Origin: Gemmatimonadota bacterium
GTDB taxonomy: Bacteria; Latescibacterota; UBA2968; UBA8231
Direction of reading: 5' to 3'
NCBI GenBank assembly: GCA_018672475.1
Contig: JABHFS010000143.1
Location: 30,866-94,865 of the forward strand
Length of the DNA stretch: 64,000 bases
The notes beneath the pieces are model-generated. The model was not told the origin of the DNA. It worked only from the letters and a program-made list of their open reading frames with translations, and ran no database searches. Position numbers and translations under genes: made by a program. Position 1 is the stretch's first letter, and each line of letters begins with the position of its first letter. Positions 35,686-50,601 of this stretch are shown in pieces.

Positions 35686-36705
35686 ATGTCCAATAAAGTC
35701 AAACTCGCCTTTATAGGCTGCGGCGCCATCGCCCGTTTCCACCTCGACGGTATAAAGAGCCACGCCCCCAACATAGATGTCACCACGCTCGTCGATTTAG
35801 ATCTGGCGAAAGCGCAAGCCTACGCTGATGAAACCGGCGGCCAGGCTTTCACCTCACTCGATGAGGCCCTTGAAAAAGGCGACTTCGACGCCGTCGATAT
35901 CATGCTGCCACACGACTTGCACGAAAAAATTGCCCTGCAATGCTTCGCAGCCGGCAAACACGTACTCTTAGAAAAACCCATCGCCCCGGCCCTCGACGCC
36001 TGCGATCGTATTCTATCCGCCGCCAAAGAAGCCCCCGGTGTCTTTATGGTCGCCGAAAACAGCCAATACTGGCCCGAAATCGTCGAAGCCAAACAACAGA
36101 TCGAAGCCGGAGCCATCGGCGAGATCATCACCGCCCGCGCCGCCTTCGTCTACGCCTTTGACGAATATTGGTTCAAAGAAGAAAAGCCCTGGCGCTACGA
36201 AAAGGGCCGTACGGGCGGCGGCATCACCATCGACGGCGGCTCGCATTGGATCCGGCCCTTGCGCATGTGGATGGGTGAATTGAAAGAGGTCGTCGGCGTG
36301 GTCGGCCACCCGCTCGCACAGATGGAGGGTGAATCATTAACCCGCGCGCTTTTCCGCTTTGAGTCGGGTAAAACCGCCGTTTTCGACGCGATGATGATTG
36401 ACACCGTCTTCGCGCCCGACCCCTGGTGGCGCATCACCGGCAGCAAGGGCGAATTGACGATCAACGCCGGGCTCGACGGCGCCGAACTCTGGCTCTGGGA
36501 CCGAGACAATCCACAAGGAAAAATGCTCTTTTCCAGCCCGGGTTATACCGAGTCTTTCGGACCTGAATTAGCAGATTTCGCCGCTGCCGTACTCGATGGC
36601 AAAACGCTTGCCGCCGGCCCAGAACAAGCCTTGGGAGAGCTGCGCGCGGCCCTGGCGATCTACCGCTCCGCCGAGACCGGCCAATGGGAACCCGTCTGGA
36701 CTTGA
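35686..36705 (+). CDS. Gfo/Idh/MocA family NAD(P)-dependent oxidoreductase
   Basis: 339 residues from the ATG at 35686 (CGGAG about 11 bases upstream); 22 further codons upstream are open but do not look like protein. The N-terminal Rossmann motif is LAFIGCGAIARFHLDGI, and the catalytic Lys is in HVLLEKPIAP. The C-terminal half has the open beta-sheet of the family, with GGGITIDGGSHWIRPLRMW carrying a likely catalytic His. Members oxidise or reduce sugars, inositols or related compounds. A terminator follows, so it is probably a single-gene unit. Substrate unknown. Confidence 0.88.
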   Translation: MSNKVKLAFIGCGAIARFHLDGIKSHAPNIDVTTLVDLDLAKAQAYADETGGQAFTSLDEALEKGDFDAVDIMLPHDLHEKIALQCFAAGKHVLLEKPIAPALDACDRILSAAKEAPGVFMVAENSQYWPEIVEAKQQIEAGAIGEIITARAAFVYAFDEYWFKEEKPWRYEKGRTGGGITIDGGSHWIRPLRMWMGELKEVVGVVGHPLAQMEGESLTRALFRFESGKTAVFDAMMIDTVFAPDPWWRITGSKGELTINAGLDGAELWLWDRDNPQGKMLFSSPGYTESFGPELADFAAAVLDGKTLAAGPEQALGELRAALAIYRSAETGQWEPVWT

Positions 36706-36738
36706 GCTCTTGCACGGGCCTAGTGTGTACTATATATT

Positions 36739-36764
36739 ACGCAGCCTTATAAGGCTGCGTTTTC
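36739..36764 (+). terminator. Rho-independent terminator after the oxidoreductase gene
   Basis: A 22-bp perfect palindrome at 36739-36760, arms ACGCAGCCTTA and TAAGGCTGCGT, followed by TTTC. It lies 34 bases after the oxidoreductase stop and 85 bases before ppdK. Confidence 0.75.
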
Positions 36765-36848
36765 GCTATGCCCTCTATGGGCCTATTCACTTGTCTACCA
36801 GACCTTTCCGACCCTTATAACCACCTAAGCGAAAGTATATTGAGGACC

Positions 36849-39484
<2,636 letters not shown>

Positions 39485-39488
<4 letters not shown>

Positions 39489-40264
39489 GCGATAGCGTGG
39501 GCCAGGTTATCGCTATATCCAACCAGAAAGGCGGCGTCGGTAAAACGACGACCGCCGTCAATCTGGCGGCCAGTCTAGCCGTAGCCGAACAGAAGACCTT
39601 GCTGATCGACATGGACCCGCAAGCCAATGCCACACAGGGTTGCGGGTTCCAAAACGGCAACGAGGTCGAAGGCGGCAATGTATATCACACGCTGATTGGT
39701 CAAAAGGAGCCCAAGGAGGTCATCCTCCAGACCAAGATATCCTACCTCTCCTTGATCCCCTCACATATCAACCTGACGGGGGCCGAGGTCGAGATGGTCA
39801 ATATGATCGCCCGCGAGCAAAAGCTCGACGGGCTGCTCAACCAGGTCAAAAAGGATTATTCCTATATTATCCTGGACTGTCCGCCCTCTTTGGGGCTTTT
39901 GACCATCAATGCCTTGACGGCGGCCGATTCAGTGCTGATCCCGATTCAATGCGAGTATTACGCACTCGAAGGTCTGGGGAAATTGCTGAATACCGTACGA
40001 CAGATCCAGCGTCACCTAAACCCCAAACTGCAAATCGCCGGCGTCTTACTCACGATGTTCGACGGGCGTCTGAATCTTTCGCGCCAAGTCGCCTCAGAGG
40101 TCAAATCTTATTTCGGCAACAAGGTCTATAAGACCTCCATTAGCCGCAATGTCCGCCTGGCCGAAGCCCCAAGCCACGGTCAGCCCATCGTGCTCTACGA
40201 CATCTTGTCGCAGGGATCGCAGGACTACATGAGTCTCGCAGGAGAAGTCATCAACAATGGGTAA
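39485..40264 (+). CDS. parA: Chromosome partitioning ATPase ParA/Soj
   Basis: 259 residues. It is a deviant Walker A ATPase, with [21 protein letters not shown] at residues 10-30, Walker B in [13 protein letters not shown], and the switch motif DMDPQANAT. It works with ParB to move the replication origin. The ATG overlaps the ppdK stop by 4 bases and its own end overlaps parB by 8 bases, so ppdK, parA, parB and the next gene form one coupled unit. ParA near ParB usually lies near the replication origin, but no parS-like site was seen here. Confidence 0.93.
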
Positions 40265-41135
40265 GAAGCCGGTACTCGGCAAGGGCATTAACGCCCTTAT
40301 TCCCGAATTCCCAGACTCTGGCAGTCAAGGTGACAGCACCCGCCAGATCGTCTATCTGCACGTCGATGAAATCGAGCGTAACCCCTTACAGGCCCGTACG
40401 GAGTTCGATGAGGAGCGTATCGAGGAGTTGATGCACTCGATCCAGGAGAAGGGTGTAATCCAGCCCATCACCGTCAATCGCGTAGGCCAAGGCTATCAGC
40501 TCATTGCCGGTGAACGACGCTGGCGGGCGACGCAAAAGGCGGGCATCCAGGAAATTCCGGCGATTATCCACGAGATCGAGTCGCAACAAGACTTGATGGA
40601 ATTGTCGCTGATCGAGAATATTCAACGCGAGAATCTCACTCCGATCGAAGAGGCCGAGGGGTATCGCGCGCTGATGGATAAATGCTTCCTGACTCAGGAG
40701 GAGATCGCCCGCAAAGTTGGCAAAAACCGCTCGACGGTGGCCAACCTCCTCCGCCTACTCAACCTGCCGCACGAAATCCAAGATTTTTTGCGACGCGACA
40801 AGCTGCAAATGGGGCATGCCCGTGCCCTGCTCGGGCTCGACGACGACGACGACAAGCTCAATATGGGCCGCCGCGCCGTGGAGGAAAATCTAAGCGTCCG
40901 TGAAATCGAAAAGGCCGTCAACGGTCAGCGCACCGGTCGCGATAAAAAGAAAGAAAATACCGCGACAGCGGACCCGGATCCGCACGTCCGCGATTTCGAA
41001 GAACGGCTACAGCACCGCTTCGGCACCGCCGTGCATATCCGCCGCGCCGCCAATAAAGGCCGGATCGAGGTCGAGTTTTACGACGATTCCGACCTCGAAC
41101 GGATCCTCGAACTACTGCTCACCGACGGCGAATGA
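40257..41135 (+). CDS. parB: Chromosome partitioning protein ParB/Spo0J
   Basis: 292 residues. The N-terminal CTP-binding fold shows [18 protein letters not shown], the [12 protein letters not shown] box and the [19 protein letters not shown] box. A helix-turn-helix follows ([24 protein letters not shown]), then a dimerisation domain at the C-terminus ([20 protein letters not shown]). It binds parS and spreads as a CTP-dependent clamp. The start overlaps parA by 8 bases, and the stop overlaps the lipoprotein gene in ATGA. Confidence 0.93.
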   Translation: MGKKPVLGKGINALIPEFPDSGSQGDSTRQIVYLHVDEIERNPLQARTEFDEERIEELMHSIQEKGVIQPITVNRVGQGYQLIAGERRWRATQKAGIQEIPAIIHEIESQQDLMELSLIENIQRENLTPIEEAEGYRALMDKCFLTQEEIARKVGKNRSTVANLLRLLNLPHEIQDFLRRDKLQMGHARALLGLDDDDDKLNMGRRAVEENLSVREIEKAVNGQRTGRDKKKENTATADPDPHVRDFEERLQHRFGTAVHIRRAANKGRIEVEFYDDSDLERILELLLTDGE

Positions 41136-42580
41136 TCCGCAGTCTACCCCCCCTAGCTTTAGTAGTCTTTCTCAGCGCCTGCAGCCTGCTCCACGATGAG
41201 TTGCCCAACGAGTCACCGACACTGCAAATATCTCAATCTATCTGCCAATCGCCGGCGATGACCCATCCCGACACCATCGTCAACGGTTCGGATGCATTCT
41301 GTCAGGTCCGTCGCGGCGGAGAAATTCGCTTCGTCGTCCGCGCGGCCGATGAGGACGACGACCCATTGATCTACCGCTGGAACGCTTTCGGCGCGGGCAG
41401 TTTCCGCGACTCGTTGGCACGCGGCGAAAACTCCTGGTTTGCCCCCGAAAGCATAACCGATTCCAGCGAGGAATTCATTATCCAGGTGGTAATTTCCGAC
41501 CGCGACTGCAGTACCATCTCCGAGCCGAACGACCGCCAAGCCTGTATCGATGTTGCCGGAAAAATCATGGAAACCTTCCGCGTCGAAGTCATACAGCGCC
41601 TACCGACGTATTCAGTTATCGCCGACACCACCGTATTCTTTCGCGAGCCGTTTATTCGCATTGACGGGTTCGGTAACGACCCCGATGGTGACCCGCTCGA
41701 ATACCGCTGGCAGCACACAGAAGGGCAAGCCGCCGGCCTGAGCAACATCACCCAAGAAGCCCTCCGCGACGACGAAACTTTCGAACAGATTGGTTCGCGC
41801 GCCATCGCAGTCGCCTTATACCCCAGCAATTACCTCTTGCGAGCCAACGGGGAAGAGACCCTCTTCCCCGCCAGTTATCGTATAAACACCTCGGTCAACG
41901 ATGGCGAAAAGCCCGTTGAAAGGGAAATCACCGTCCAGATACCAGCCGAGCCCCTGCCCGAAGGCGGGATGGTGCAACTGACCGAACCAACCACCGGGCT
42001 CGACTTCGAAATCGACATCTACGAATACCCCAACAGCAAGGGCGAATTCCCATTAGAAGCCACGCTCTTTGAAGCTATAAACTTCTGCGGCGTACAAGGG
42101 AAACGTCTGTGCAGCCCAAGCGAATTGCAGGCGGCCTGCCAAGGGGATCAACCCCTAGCTTATTCATCGACGGACGACCCGCTGGCCTATGCTGGCCTTG
42201 AGCACTTTGGCGTTCGTTTCTGCAATTCGCCGAAATCGGCCTTTGCATTTTTGGGCGGGGGCGACTTCACAGCTTCGCTCGCCCCATCGGGTTCATTCCC
42301 CAACTGCGGTGGCACAACGGGTGTATTCGATCTGACGGGAAATATAGGTGAATGGACCGTCAGATCGAACGATTCCACCGGCGATTTAGAGATATACTTC
42401 ATGGCAAGCGACGTCACCATTGACGGAGGTTGTACATTCATCGGATCAGCTGGAACGCTGCCTTTAGCCGGTGGGGATATTTACGACCCGGCGGTCCTGC
42501 AGCAACAGAGGGAGAGCCTGGATGTGATTATATTGCAAACCCTCGAACAGGGGTCAATAGGTTTCCGCTGCTGTCGTTAA
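41132..42580 (+). CDS. Lipoprotein with Ig/cadherin-like repeats and a C-terminal FGE/sulfatase-modifying-factor-like domain
   Basis: 482 residues with the lipobox LSAC near residue 17. Two beta-sandwich regions follow, each with a D-P-D-G-D-P-L-x-Y-R-W or D-D-D-P-L-I-Y-R-W motif (about residues 75-85 and 180-192) as in cadherin-like and PKD-like domains. The C-terminal 190 residues resemble the formylglycine-generating enzyme fold: EAINFCGVQGKRLCSPSELQ, VFDLTGNIGEWT and, at the end, GSIGFRCCR. Many such proteins are not enzymes, and the usual catalytic Cys pattern is not evident beyond the final Cys pair. It is translationally coupled to parB, which is odd for a lipoprotein. Confidence 0.75.
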   Translation: MIRSLPPLALVVFLSACSLLHDELPNESPTLQISQSICQSPAMTHPDTIVNGSDAFCQVRRGGEIRFVVRAADEDDDPLIYRWNAFGAGSFRDSLARGENSWFAPESITDSSEEFIIQVVISDRDCSTISEPNDRQACIDVAGKIMETFRVEVIQRLPTYSVIADTTVFFREPFIRIDGFGNDPDGDPLEYRWQHTEGQAAGLSNITQEALRDDETFEQIGSRAIAVALYPSNYLLRANGEETLFPASYRINTSVNDGEKPVEREITVQIPAEPLPEGGMVQLTEPTTGLDFEIDIYEYPNSKGEFPLEATLFEAINFCGVQGKRLCSPSELQAACQGDQPLAYSSTDDPLAYAGLEHFGVRFCNSPKSAFAFLGGGDFTASLAPSGSFPNCGGTTGVFDLTGNIGEWTVRSNDSTGDLEIYFMASDVTIDGGCTFIGSAGTLPLAGGDIYDPAVLQQQRESLDVIILQTLEQGSIGFRCCR

Positions 42581-42598
42581 ACGGATGAGGAAAGGATC

Positions 42599-42916
42599 TT
42601 AAGCCAACGGCTGGGATACCGCTCTTCGTCGGACTGTTGGTGCGGTCCGATGTTGTATAGCTGCAATCTTATCGGCGAGCACCTCGCGGCGCACATTGAC
42701 CTGGCGACCTTGCGAGCTAACCTGATGCACGGCCCGGCGCATTACCAATTTTTGACTATCCAGAGCTTTGGCCTCGGCGGCCAAAAGCTCGACGTCCCTT
42801 TCCCGCGCCCTCAAATCGTCCAAGAGGTGACGGGTTTGAAAAGCTATCCAGTATTTTATCCCGAGCGGCACGGACAGGAATAGGGCCGATAACAGGATGA
42901 AATTCACTTCGTTCAT
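42599..42916 (-). CDS. Small membrane protein with coiled coil, unknown function
   Basis: About 105 residues from the ATG at 42916 (GGAG 11 bases upstream); a TTG 16 codons upstream is also open. One transmembrane segment (NFILLSALFLSVPLGIKYWI) is followed by a charged helical region (LLDDLRARERDVELLAAEAKALDSQ) likely to form a coiled coil. The layout is that of small bitopic envelope proteins such as the FtsL/FtsB class, but there is no specific match. It converges on the parB-linked lipoprotein gene. Confidence 0.55.
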   Translation of the reverse strand: MNEVNFILLSALFLSVPLGIKYWIAFQTRHLLDDLRARERDVELLAAEAKALDSQKLVMRRAVHQVSSQGRQVNVRREVLADKIAAIQHRTAPTVRRRAVSQPLA

Positions 42917-43091
42917 TGGCGAATGCGCTCCGTAAACATTAAAGGGGTCAGCTATCTTAAGCAACCACTATGCCACGGCATTACAGATGATGCAATTACA
43001 TGCATAACAAATACTTAGAAAATACCAGAGCAATTCAATTCACTCGATTGCACAGCAATTTATTCCCCATCATGCGCAAAGCTTCCCGCCC

Positions 43092-43853
43092 ATGAACCAA
43101 GAACAGATCCGCCAACTGCTCGAACAAGTAGCCTCCGGCAACCTCGAGCCAGACAAAGCCCTGGAGCAATTGCGCGACTTGCCCTTCGAAAATCTGGGTT
43201 TTGCCCACATCGACCACCATCGTGCTTTGCGCACGGGTTTCCCCGAAGTCATTTTTGGCCAAGGCAAGACCCGCGAGCAAATCTTAAGCATTGCCGAGCG
43301 CATCATCGAGCATGGCTCGCAAATGCTGGCTACTCGTCTCGCAGAAGACGCGGCCCAAGCCCTTGTCGAACGCTTCCCGCAAGCCGAATACGACACACTC
43401 GCCCGCACAGTGTTAGTCCCGGCCCCGCAAACCCCACCGCAAACTGGGCTGGTCGCCGTGGTTTCAGCCGGTACTTCTGACCTCCCTGTAGCCCGCGAGG
43501 CCGTCGTCACCGCCCAGGCGATGGGTGCGCACGTCGAAGAAATCTACGATGTCGGCGTCGCTGGCCTGCACAGACTCTTGGCATATCGCGAGCAACTGCA
43601 AAAAGCACGGGTGATCGTCGTGGTCGCCGGTATGGAAGGGGCACTGGCCAGCGTAGTCGGCGGGCTAGTCGACATTCCGGTCGTCGCCGTGCCGACCAGC
43701 GTCGGTTACGGGGCCAGTTTTCAGGGTGTCGCCGCGCTGCTGGCCATGCTCAACTCCTGCGCCTCCGGTGTCGTCGTCGTCAATATCGACAATGGCTTCG
43801 GCGCCGGATACGCCGCCGCGCTGATTAACCGCGGTGCGGGTGATGGAACCTGA
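43092..43853 (+). CDS. larB: Pyridinium-3,5-biscarboxylic acid mononucleotide synthase (LarB), nickel-pincer cofactor
   Basis: 253 residues. LarB carboxylates and hydrolyses nicotinic acid adenine dinucleotide in the first step of nickel-pincer nucleotide synthesis. The N-terminus (IRQLLEQVASGNLEPDKALE, then FAHIDHHRALRTGFPEVIFG) is characteristic. The C-terminal part is the PurE-like AIR-carboxylase domain: VAVVSAGTSDLPVAREAV, GMEGALASVVGGLVDIPVVAVPTSVGYG. Its client LarA is at 16024-17298. The stop overlaps the likely mobA start by 11 bases. Confidence 0.9.
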   Translation: MNQEQIRQLLEQVASGNLEPDKALEQLRDLPFENLGFAHIDHHRALRTGFPEVIFGQGKTREQILSIAERIIEHGSQMLATRLAEDAAQALVERFPQAEYDTLARTVLVPAPQTPPQTGLVAVVSAGTSDLPVAREAVVTAQAMGAHVEEIYDVGVAGLHRLLAYREQLQKARVIVVVAGMEGALASVVGGLVDIPVVAVPTSVGYGASFQGVAALLAMLNSCASGVVVVNIDNGFGAGYAAALINRGAGDGT

Positions 43854-44436
43854 GCTTGTTCATATCGCGATACTGGCCGGCGGCCAAAGCAAGCGCATGG
43901 GACACAACAAAGCGCTGATGCGATTGGGCGGTAAAACGCTTATCGAACACGTGCTCAACACCGCCGCTCCCCTCTCCCTACCTACTTTTATCATTGGGGA
44001 GACCGAGACCTATACCCATCTCGGTCTCCCCGTGCATCCGGACCACCATCCCGACTTAGGCCCAATCGGTGGACTCTATACAGCGCTTGTAACAGCCTTG
44101 TGCCCCGTGCTCCTATTGGCCTGTGACCAACCCTTTCTCACTCCACAATTCCTACACTACATACTCAGCAGGCGAGGAGACCACCAAGCCCTCGTCCCGC
44201 ACACCGATGAGGGCTCACAACCGCTTTGCGCGCTATACGAGTCTACTTGTTTAGGAGCAGTGGAAAGCGCCATAGCAGCCAAAAGCCTGAGTATGCGTAG
44301 TCTGCTCAGAAAACTCGATTCGCTTACAATCAGCACAGGAGATTGGCAACCCTACGACGAACAAGGATTGCTCTTTGCAAATCTCAATACGCCAGAAGAA
44401 TTCGAGCACGCGCAAAGACGGTGCGAATCATCATAA
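43843..44436 (+). CDS. mobA: Molybdenum cofactor guanylyltransferase
   Basis: 197 residues from the ATG at 43843; two in-frame GTG codons (43834, 43840) just upstream are alternatives. It attaches GMP to molybdopterin. The nucleotide-binding signature is AILAGGQSKRMGHNKALMRLGG, followed by LLLACDQPFLTP (metal-binding Asp) and LNTPEEFEHA at the end, as usual for MobA. It overlaps larB; both act on nucleotide-type cofactors that carry a metal. No other Mo-cofactor genes are present. A bidirectional terminator follows. Confidence 0.9.
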   Translation: MEPELVHIAILAGGQSKRMGHNKALMRLGGKTLIEHVLNTAAPLSLPTFIIGETETYTHLGLPVHPDHHPDLGPIGGLYTALVTALCPVLLLACDQPFLTPQFLHYILSRRGDHQALVPHTDEGSQPLCALYESTCLGAVESAIAAKSLSMRSLLRKLDSLTISTGDWQPYDEQGLLFANLNTPEEFEHAQRRCESS

Positions 44437-44438
44437 AA

Positions 44439-44489
44439 AAGCGCCCGACCTTGAAGGGCCGGGCGCTTAATCTGAGTTTTTTTATTTTT
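44439..44489. terminator. Bidirectional terminator between mobA and ctaB
   Basis: Arms AAGCGCCCG (44439-44447) and CGGGCGCTT (44460-44468), with an inner CCT/AGG pairing. T-runs lie on both sides: TTTTTTT from 44477 on the plus strand, and the A-run at 44435-44440 read on the minus strand. It serves the convergent mobA and ctaB genes. Confidence 0.85.
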
Positions 44490-44491
44490 CT

Positions 44492-47772
<3,281 letters not shown>

Positions 47773-47780
<8 letters not shown>

Positions 47781-49125
47781 AATCACCCACTTCATTCAGC
47801 TTGCACGCGATATCAAAAATCAACTGAACCGCAAAACCCACATTCTCCACCGAGACGCGCTCGTCGTGGCCGTGGCAAAGCTCAAAAAAATCCAAGCCCT
47901 CTTCATAGCGCATCGGCACAAAACCATAGACCGCGATATCGCGGTCGGCGAGAAAGCGCGCGTCCGTGCCCCCCGTCTGCATATAGGGCACTGCCGTACC
48001 GGCTGGGTCAAAGCGCTTGACCGAATCGGCGATCGCCGCAAAAAAAGTAGTCTGGTGGTCGTATTCCACCCCGGCGCGAAATTTCCCCAGGCGATAGTCA
48101 ACGCTCTCGCCGGCCAGGGCCCTGACTTCTTCGACAAAAGTATCCGCATCAACCCCGGGCAAGGGGCGACCGCTCAATTGCGCCACTGCTCGTGAGGGAA
48201 TCACATTGCGTTTGAGCCCCGCTTCGAGCACTGTCGGGGCGCAGGTATTGCGCACCATCGCATCAAACATCAGTCGAGTAGGCTCGTTGACCGGCAGCCG
48301 CGCCAACGCCTCCTGTTGTTTCCCTCCGTCGAGCATAGCCCGCAAGTCGGCCGCGACTTGCGGACGATCCTGCGCGGCGGCAGCCGCCTCAAAGAAAGCC
48401 CGCACGCTCGCCGGCGGCTGGTGCGGCATTTTGGCATTTGCCATACCGGCCAACACCTGTGCCAGATGAAAGACCGCGTTGTCCTCGTGCGGCACCGAAG
48501 AATGCCCAGGCTGGCCACTCGCCACCAAGTCCAGCTCTGCACCACCTTTCTCCCCGACCTGCACCGTATAGAGCGGCTTGCCGTCGACCATCAATGCAAA
48601 ACCACCGGCTTCATTTAGACCGTATTCCGCATCGAAAAGCTCTGGCCGTTCGCGCGCCAACCACTCCACCCCATACACGCCTCCGCGCTCCTCGTCAGCC
48701 GCCGCCACCAATACCAGATCGCGTTTCAAGCGCAAACCTAAGCGATGGCACATCAACAAAACCTGCAACTGCACCGCCCCGGTCAGCTTCGAATCGATTG
48801 CCCCCCGCCCATAGACAAAACCATCCCTCAACTCCCCGGCAAAAGGGGGACTGGTCCACCGCTCCGTCTCCACCGGCACAACGTCCAGATGCGATAGCAA
48901 CAACAACGGCCGTTCGCTACCATCGCCCTTAACCGTGACCGCCAGGTTGGCCCTGGCAGCTTCGGCAACGATCACCTCCGGCTCTAGCCCCTCCTGCCGC
49001 AGCGTACCCGCCAACCACTCCACCAATTCCTTTTCGTCCCCCGGCGGATTCACCGTCGCAAAGCGAATCATCTCGCGCAAACGCTCAACGGCCTCCACGC
49101 CCTCCTTCTCCCAATCAATATCCAT
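47773..49125 (-). CDS. M20 family metallopeptidase
   Basis: 450 residues from the ATG at 49125 (a GTG lies one codon upstream). M20 enzymes are cytoplasmic zinc carboxypeptidases, dipeptidases or deacylases. The metal-site motifs are LLSHLDVVPVE (His and the HxD Asp), YGRGAIDSK (bridging Asp), ADEERGG (catalytic Glu then Glu ligand), and a late H in ELCHGHDERV. The dimerisation lid domain lies between (ASGQPGHSSVPHEDNA). It follows the two enolase-superfamily genes on the same strand by 42 bases. Sequence alone does not tell aminoacyl peptide from N-acyl amino acid as substrate. Confidence 0.88.
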
Positions 49126-49167
49126 CACGATTCCAATCTAAATTACAATCTTTCAAAACGTATCCTC

Positions 49168-50601
49168 TTAGGCCAACGAAGCAAAAGTCCATTCATCTAA
49201 GGCGAGCATTTCACGCACATCCATATCCACACCGACTCCCAGACCTGGCACCTGTAACGACCCCACTTCAATCTGCCCACCGCGCACATCCAACGCCGCC
49301 AATCCATCCTGCTCCGTATACAGCGCCCCGTGTTTCGACAAACAGGCCGCTCTCTCCTCCGGTGAAAGATGCTGCAAACCCCGGACGTAATGGTGTCCAT
49401 TGCGTTCGACGTGATCGATGCCCAACGCCGCAACATGAGCCAAATCCTGCTGTAAAGGCACTACCGGCAAATTCATCAAATCCTCACCCGAGAGAAAGCA
49501 TCCATCGCGTTTTTTCGCCAACGCCAAATTCGCCACGGCTTTGACCAGGCCCTTGCACGCCTTGGACGATACACCCTGATAACCGAGCGTTAACGCCCGG
49601 CGGTAGGTATCCAAGGCCTCGTCCGATTCGTCGATTAACATCGGCCGTCTAGCGCCCATCGCACGAATACCCGGCTCAGAGACCGGATCCAAAGCGACAC
49701 TGCGCTCTAGCGGCTGTTCGATATATAGAATATTCTGATAGAAATGCGGCTGATCGGCTTCGATGCGGTCGACCAACTCGATAAAGGTTTGCATATCGCG
49801 ATACTGTTCGTTGCCGTCGAGCGTAACCTTGTAGTCCACACACCGCCGATCCAACAACGCCGCGATGGCGGATAGCCGGTCCAGGTCACGCTCGAGATCT
49901 CCGTTGACTTTGACCTTGAAATAGGTCAACCCCTGGCGCTCGATATATTCTTCGAGCGATTGCGGCAAGCCATCGTTCAAACGCTCTTCAGCGGGGATGT
50001 CTCCTGCGGTGATCGGATCGGCCAAACCCACCGTATGACGCACATGCAGACGCTCCAACGGCCCGGAACCGAGCACTGCAGCCGGCTCGACCCCCTTGAG
50101 CTCGCTGTGTATCTCGCCCAGGTCCAACCCTAAAATATTGTCTTTGAGCAAGGAAAAATAACTCGCGCCGACACCACACCCCACTGCGTCGATTAAGGCT
50201 CGTTCCATCAGCGTACTACCATGCGCAGCGGTCAACCGATTTAACCCGCGCGCATCGCCGGCGGCCAAAGTCTGCGCATAACCTTCTCGCCAAATATCGA
50301 AGAAAGGTTTAGGCGCGTTGGCCGCATCCGCATAGGCGGCATAAGCAGCGCGGGCAGCAAAGAGCAAATCGTCAACATTGTCTTCGTAGCTTTTTTCAGG
50401 GTCTTTGTCGAACCACTTCGGCGGCAGAATATCGGCGGCTACCCCCTTCACCTGAGTGCCGTCGGCCAACTCGCCGCGGGCGACCACGTGCAGGATCGGC
50501 ACCGAGGTCAATACCGCAACACCGTATTTGAAAGGCATTCTGGTGTGCACATTACGCATATAGAACTGCACGTCTTTGAGACTGATCGCTACCGCACTCA
50601 T
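49168..50601 (-). CDS. Enolase-superfamily protein with MLE-type motifs, second of a tandem pair
   Basis: 477 residues from the ATG at 50601, which overlaps the stop of the paralogue in ATGA; GGAG lies 9 bases upstream. It carries the muconate-lactonizing-type set: a Lys pair in YFKVKVNGD, Asp in TLDGNEQY, Glu in YIEQPLER, an acidic ligand in MLIDESDE, and a second Lys pair in GVSSKACKGLVK. It should therefore abstract an alpha proton from a carboxylate. It is longer than typical members (about 370 residues), with a C-terminal extension of about 80 residues (HYVRGLQHLSPEERAACLSK). The reaction is unknown. Confidence 0.82.
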   Translation of the reverse strand: MSAVAISLKDVQFYMRNVHTRMPFKYGVAVLTSVPILHVVARGELADGTQVKGVAADILPPKWFDKDPEKSYEDNVDDLLFAARAAYAAYADAANAPKPFFDIWREGYAQTLAAGDARGLNRLTAAHGSTLMERALIDAVGCGVGASYFSLLKDNILGLDLGEIHSELKGVEPAAVLGSGPLERLHVRHTVGLADPITAGDIPAEERLNDGLPQSLEEYIERQGLTYFKVKVNGDLERDLDRLSAIAALLDRRCVDYKVTLDGNEQYRDMQTFIELVDRIEADQPHFYQNILYIEQPLERSVALDPVSEPGIRAMGARRPMLIDESDEALDTYRRALTLGYQGVSSKACKGLVKAVANLALAKKRDGCFLSGEDLMNLPVVPLQQDLAHVAALGIDHVERNGHHYVRGLQHLSPEERAACLSKHGALYTEQDGLAALDVRGGQIEVGSLQVPGLGVGVDMDVREMLALDEWTFASLA

